64,000 nt of DNA from Sabethes cyaneus (taxonomy: Eukaryota > Arthropoda > Insecta > Diptera > Culicidae), in NCBI RefSeq assembly GCF_943734655.1, contig NC_071354.1:156075142-156139141 (forward strand), written 5' to 3'. This document shows, in pieces, positions 60,176 through 64,000 of the stretch. The position numbers were made by a program, and so were the translations under genes. The notes under the pieces are model-generated. The model searched no databases. It worked only from the letters and a program-made list of their open reading frames with translations, and was not told where the DNA came from. Every line of letters starts with the position of its first letter. Position 1 is the stretch's first letter.

Positions 60176-60814
60176 CAATCACGAAGCGAGAATTCTGGTA
60201 AAACATAGGTTCATTATATTCAATTTTTCAATAGTTCAACATCAAGGATCCATACTTTTCTTCATTTGGGTCAATTCTTAGAAGATTTTCCGATCGATTG
60301 GTGTAAGAATATTGAAAATCGATCGGAAAACCGCTGAGCTATTTGCGCTCCTTTCATTTTTCGTGACGCTCGCATTTTTCGATATTTTGGAATGACACCC
60401 TATCTCAAAACTTGCCGTAAGACGTAGTCCTACGTCAAAACAGGACATACTCTGCGTCTTATTTTTTATTTTGGTAGATAGAGTATAGATGATTGATAGC
60501 TGTTTCTTCCCCTAAGCGCGAATGATTTACGTTTATTATAGCATGCGAGGCCTATTGATGGTGTCAGTACCAAATGTTTCCTAGATGATTCAAGGTGAGA
60601 CGGCCCCAGGCCGCGATAGTGCGCCGGTTACCCGCCATCGGAAGCGCCGGCCACAGAAACCACTACTATTTAGGTGCAAGCATTTTCCTAGGTTTATTGA
60701 CTAGTAGGGATTATCCCATAGTTGAGTCCGAACGAGCGGTAGCGAGTAAGGACAGCGTATACCCAATATTTGTGCAGGCTGAAGGCCGTGATTATTCTCG
60801 GCCAAATATGACGT
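60176..60814. other. Unannotated interval with a GACGTAGTCCTACGTC palindrome
   Basis: A 16-bp palindrome GACGTAGTCCTACGTC lies at about 60421-60436. It resembles the palindromic GTAGGCCTAC text at 40631-40640 and the GCAGGACTACGT text at 58377. AAAACTTGCCGTAA and GATCGGAAAATC-type local inverted repeats (60290-60330) are also present. No gene. Confidence 0.45.
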
Positions 60815-60965
60815 TCGGCCATGCGTGTTTCAGCCTTTTGTGATTCGGCCATTCGTGATTCGGTCATTTGTGATTCGGCCGTTCGTGATTCGGCCATTAG
60901 ATATATTATGCCATGTGTTATTTCGGCTATTCGTGATTCGGCCATTTGTGTTTCGGCCATTCGTA
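60815..60965 (-). repeat. 15-bp minisatellite, same unit as 58030, reverse orientation
   Basis: GATTCGGCCATTCGT, GATTCGGTCATTTGT and GATTCGGCCGTTCGT follow each other without gap. A short unrelated stretch (60900-60925) and two more units (GATTCGGCCATTTGT, then TTTCGGCCATTCGT) come next. The reverse complement of the unit is ACGAATGGCCGAATC, i.e. the unit of 58030-58160. Confidence 0.88.
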
Positions 60966-63808
<2,843 letters not shown>

Positions 63809-63969
63809 AATATTTTGGGAAGGGGTCAGTTCCGGCGTAGTGGTTAGCATTCACGCCTCTCATGCCGAGGACCCGGGTTCAAATCACAACCCCGCAGAAG
63901 TCACGAAAGACCCAAAACTGGTTAAAGTGACTATAATCTAAACAAAAAAAAAGAAAAATATTTTGGGAA
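63809..63969 (+). mobile_element. tRNA-derived SINE, family C, complete with 13-bp target duplication
   Basis: AATATTTTGGGAA at 63809-63821 and 63957-63969 brackets a 135-bp insert. The insert has an A-box-like GGCGTAGTGGTTAGCATTC and a B box GGGTTCAAATC about 35 bp later, then CCCCGCAGAAGTCACGAAAG and GTTAAAGTGACTATAATC with an A-rich tail. Short length and intact boxes suggest a simple, possibly still transcribable tRNA-type SINE. A decayed relative lies at 42766. Confidence 0.92.
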
Positions 63970-64000
63970 ATTGGTTGTGGGGTCGGAATGCCAACTTTGG

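Noticed and set aside
58020..60965. Repeat-protein-like frames with Ala-Glu-Ser or Arg-Asp-Ser periodicity
   Set aside because: The 15-bp unit is a multiple of three, so frames stay open; the two loci are non-coding minisatellites in opposite orientation without start context or continuation.

Overview
This window is animal genomic DNA. It is most likely from a dipteran with a large genome, and a mosquito (Culicidae) fits best. The grounds are the retrotransposon lineages (RTE-like and CR1/Jockey-like non-LTR elements), at least three tRNA-derived SINE families, GC-poor intergenic DNA, very long perfect tetranucleotide arrays and a single insect-like exon with a proper splice donor. The species call is inference; I see no bacterial, viral or organellar signature.

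Layout. 1-0.6 kb: a perfect (GTCT)n array with a conserved-looking flank. 0.6-8.9 kb: mostly unannotatable sequence with a SINE, short inverted-repeat elements and a ~690-bp (GGAT)n array. 8.9-13.0 kb: a pile of non-LTR fragments, including an RTE-like copy that keeps its 5' UTR, endonuclease and 3' tail but has lost its reverse transcriptase. 13.75-18.9 kb (minus): a nearly complete CR1-like retrotransposon with a PHD-finger ORF1 and an endonuclease/RT ORF2, broken by one frameshift, one stop and one small insertion. 21.1-21.5 kb (minus): the only convincing host coding exon, the first coding exon of a SCY1-like (SCYL2-type) pseudokinase. No further exon is visible to its left, so the first 21 kb are probably its first intron. 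22-30 kb: SINEs and short inverted-repeat transposons. 29.9-32.1 kb: a degenerate TTTTGGACCA tandem repeat carrying a palindromic transposon, then an RT fragment. 32.2-35.7 kb (minus): an RTE-like copy split by a SINE with 12-bp target duplications and by a non-autonomous hAT element with 8-bp target duplications. The hAT itself holds an R1-like RT relic. 35.9-36.6 kb: a mariner/Tc1 relic. 39.8-44.7 kb: a non-LTR 5' fragment and several MITEs. 44.8-48.2 kb: another non-LTR copy split by a 1.6-kb foldback transposon, followed by a MITE. 53.3-54.9 kb: an RTE-like RT. 55.1-56.4 kb: two foldback elements. 57.2-61.7 kb: (ATGT)n and (TG)n arrays, a 15-bp minisatellite present in opposite orientations, and a ~93-bp tandem array disrupted by a 5'-truncated RNase H-bearing LINE with 13-bp target duplications. 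63.8 kb: a tRNA-derived SINE with 13-bp target duplications.

There is no operon or cooperating gene set here. The biology is that of a gene-poor region shaped by successive nested transposon insertions, whose order can be read from target-site duplications. The most unusual structures are the foldback element built of inverted tandem units (45024-46639), the RTE-like family whose internally deleted copies share a conserved 5' leader, and the SINE/hAT/LINE nest at 32-36 kb.
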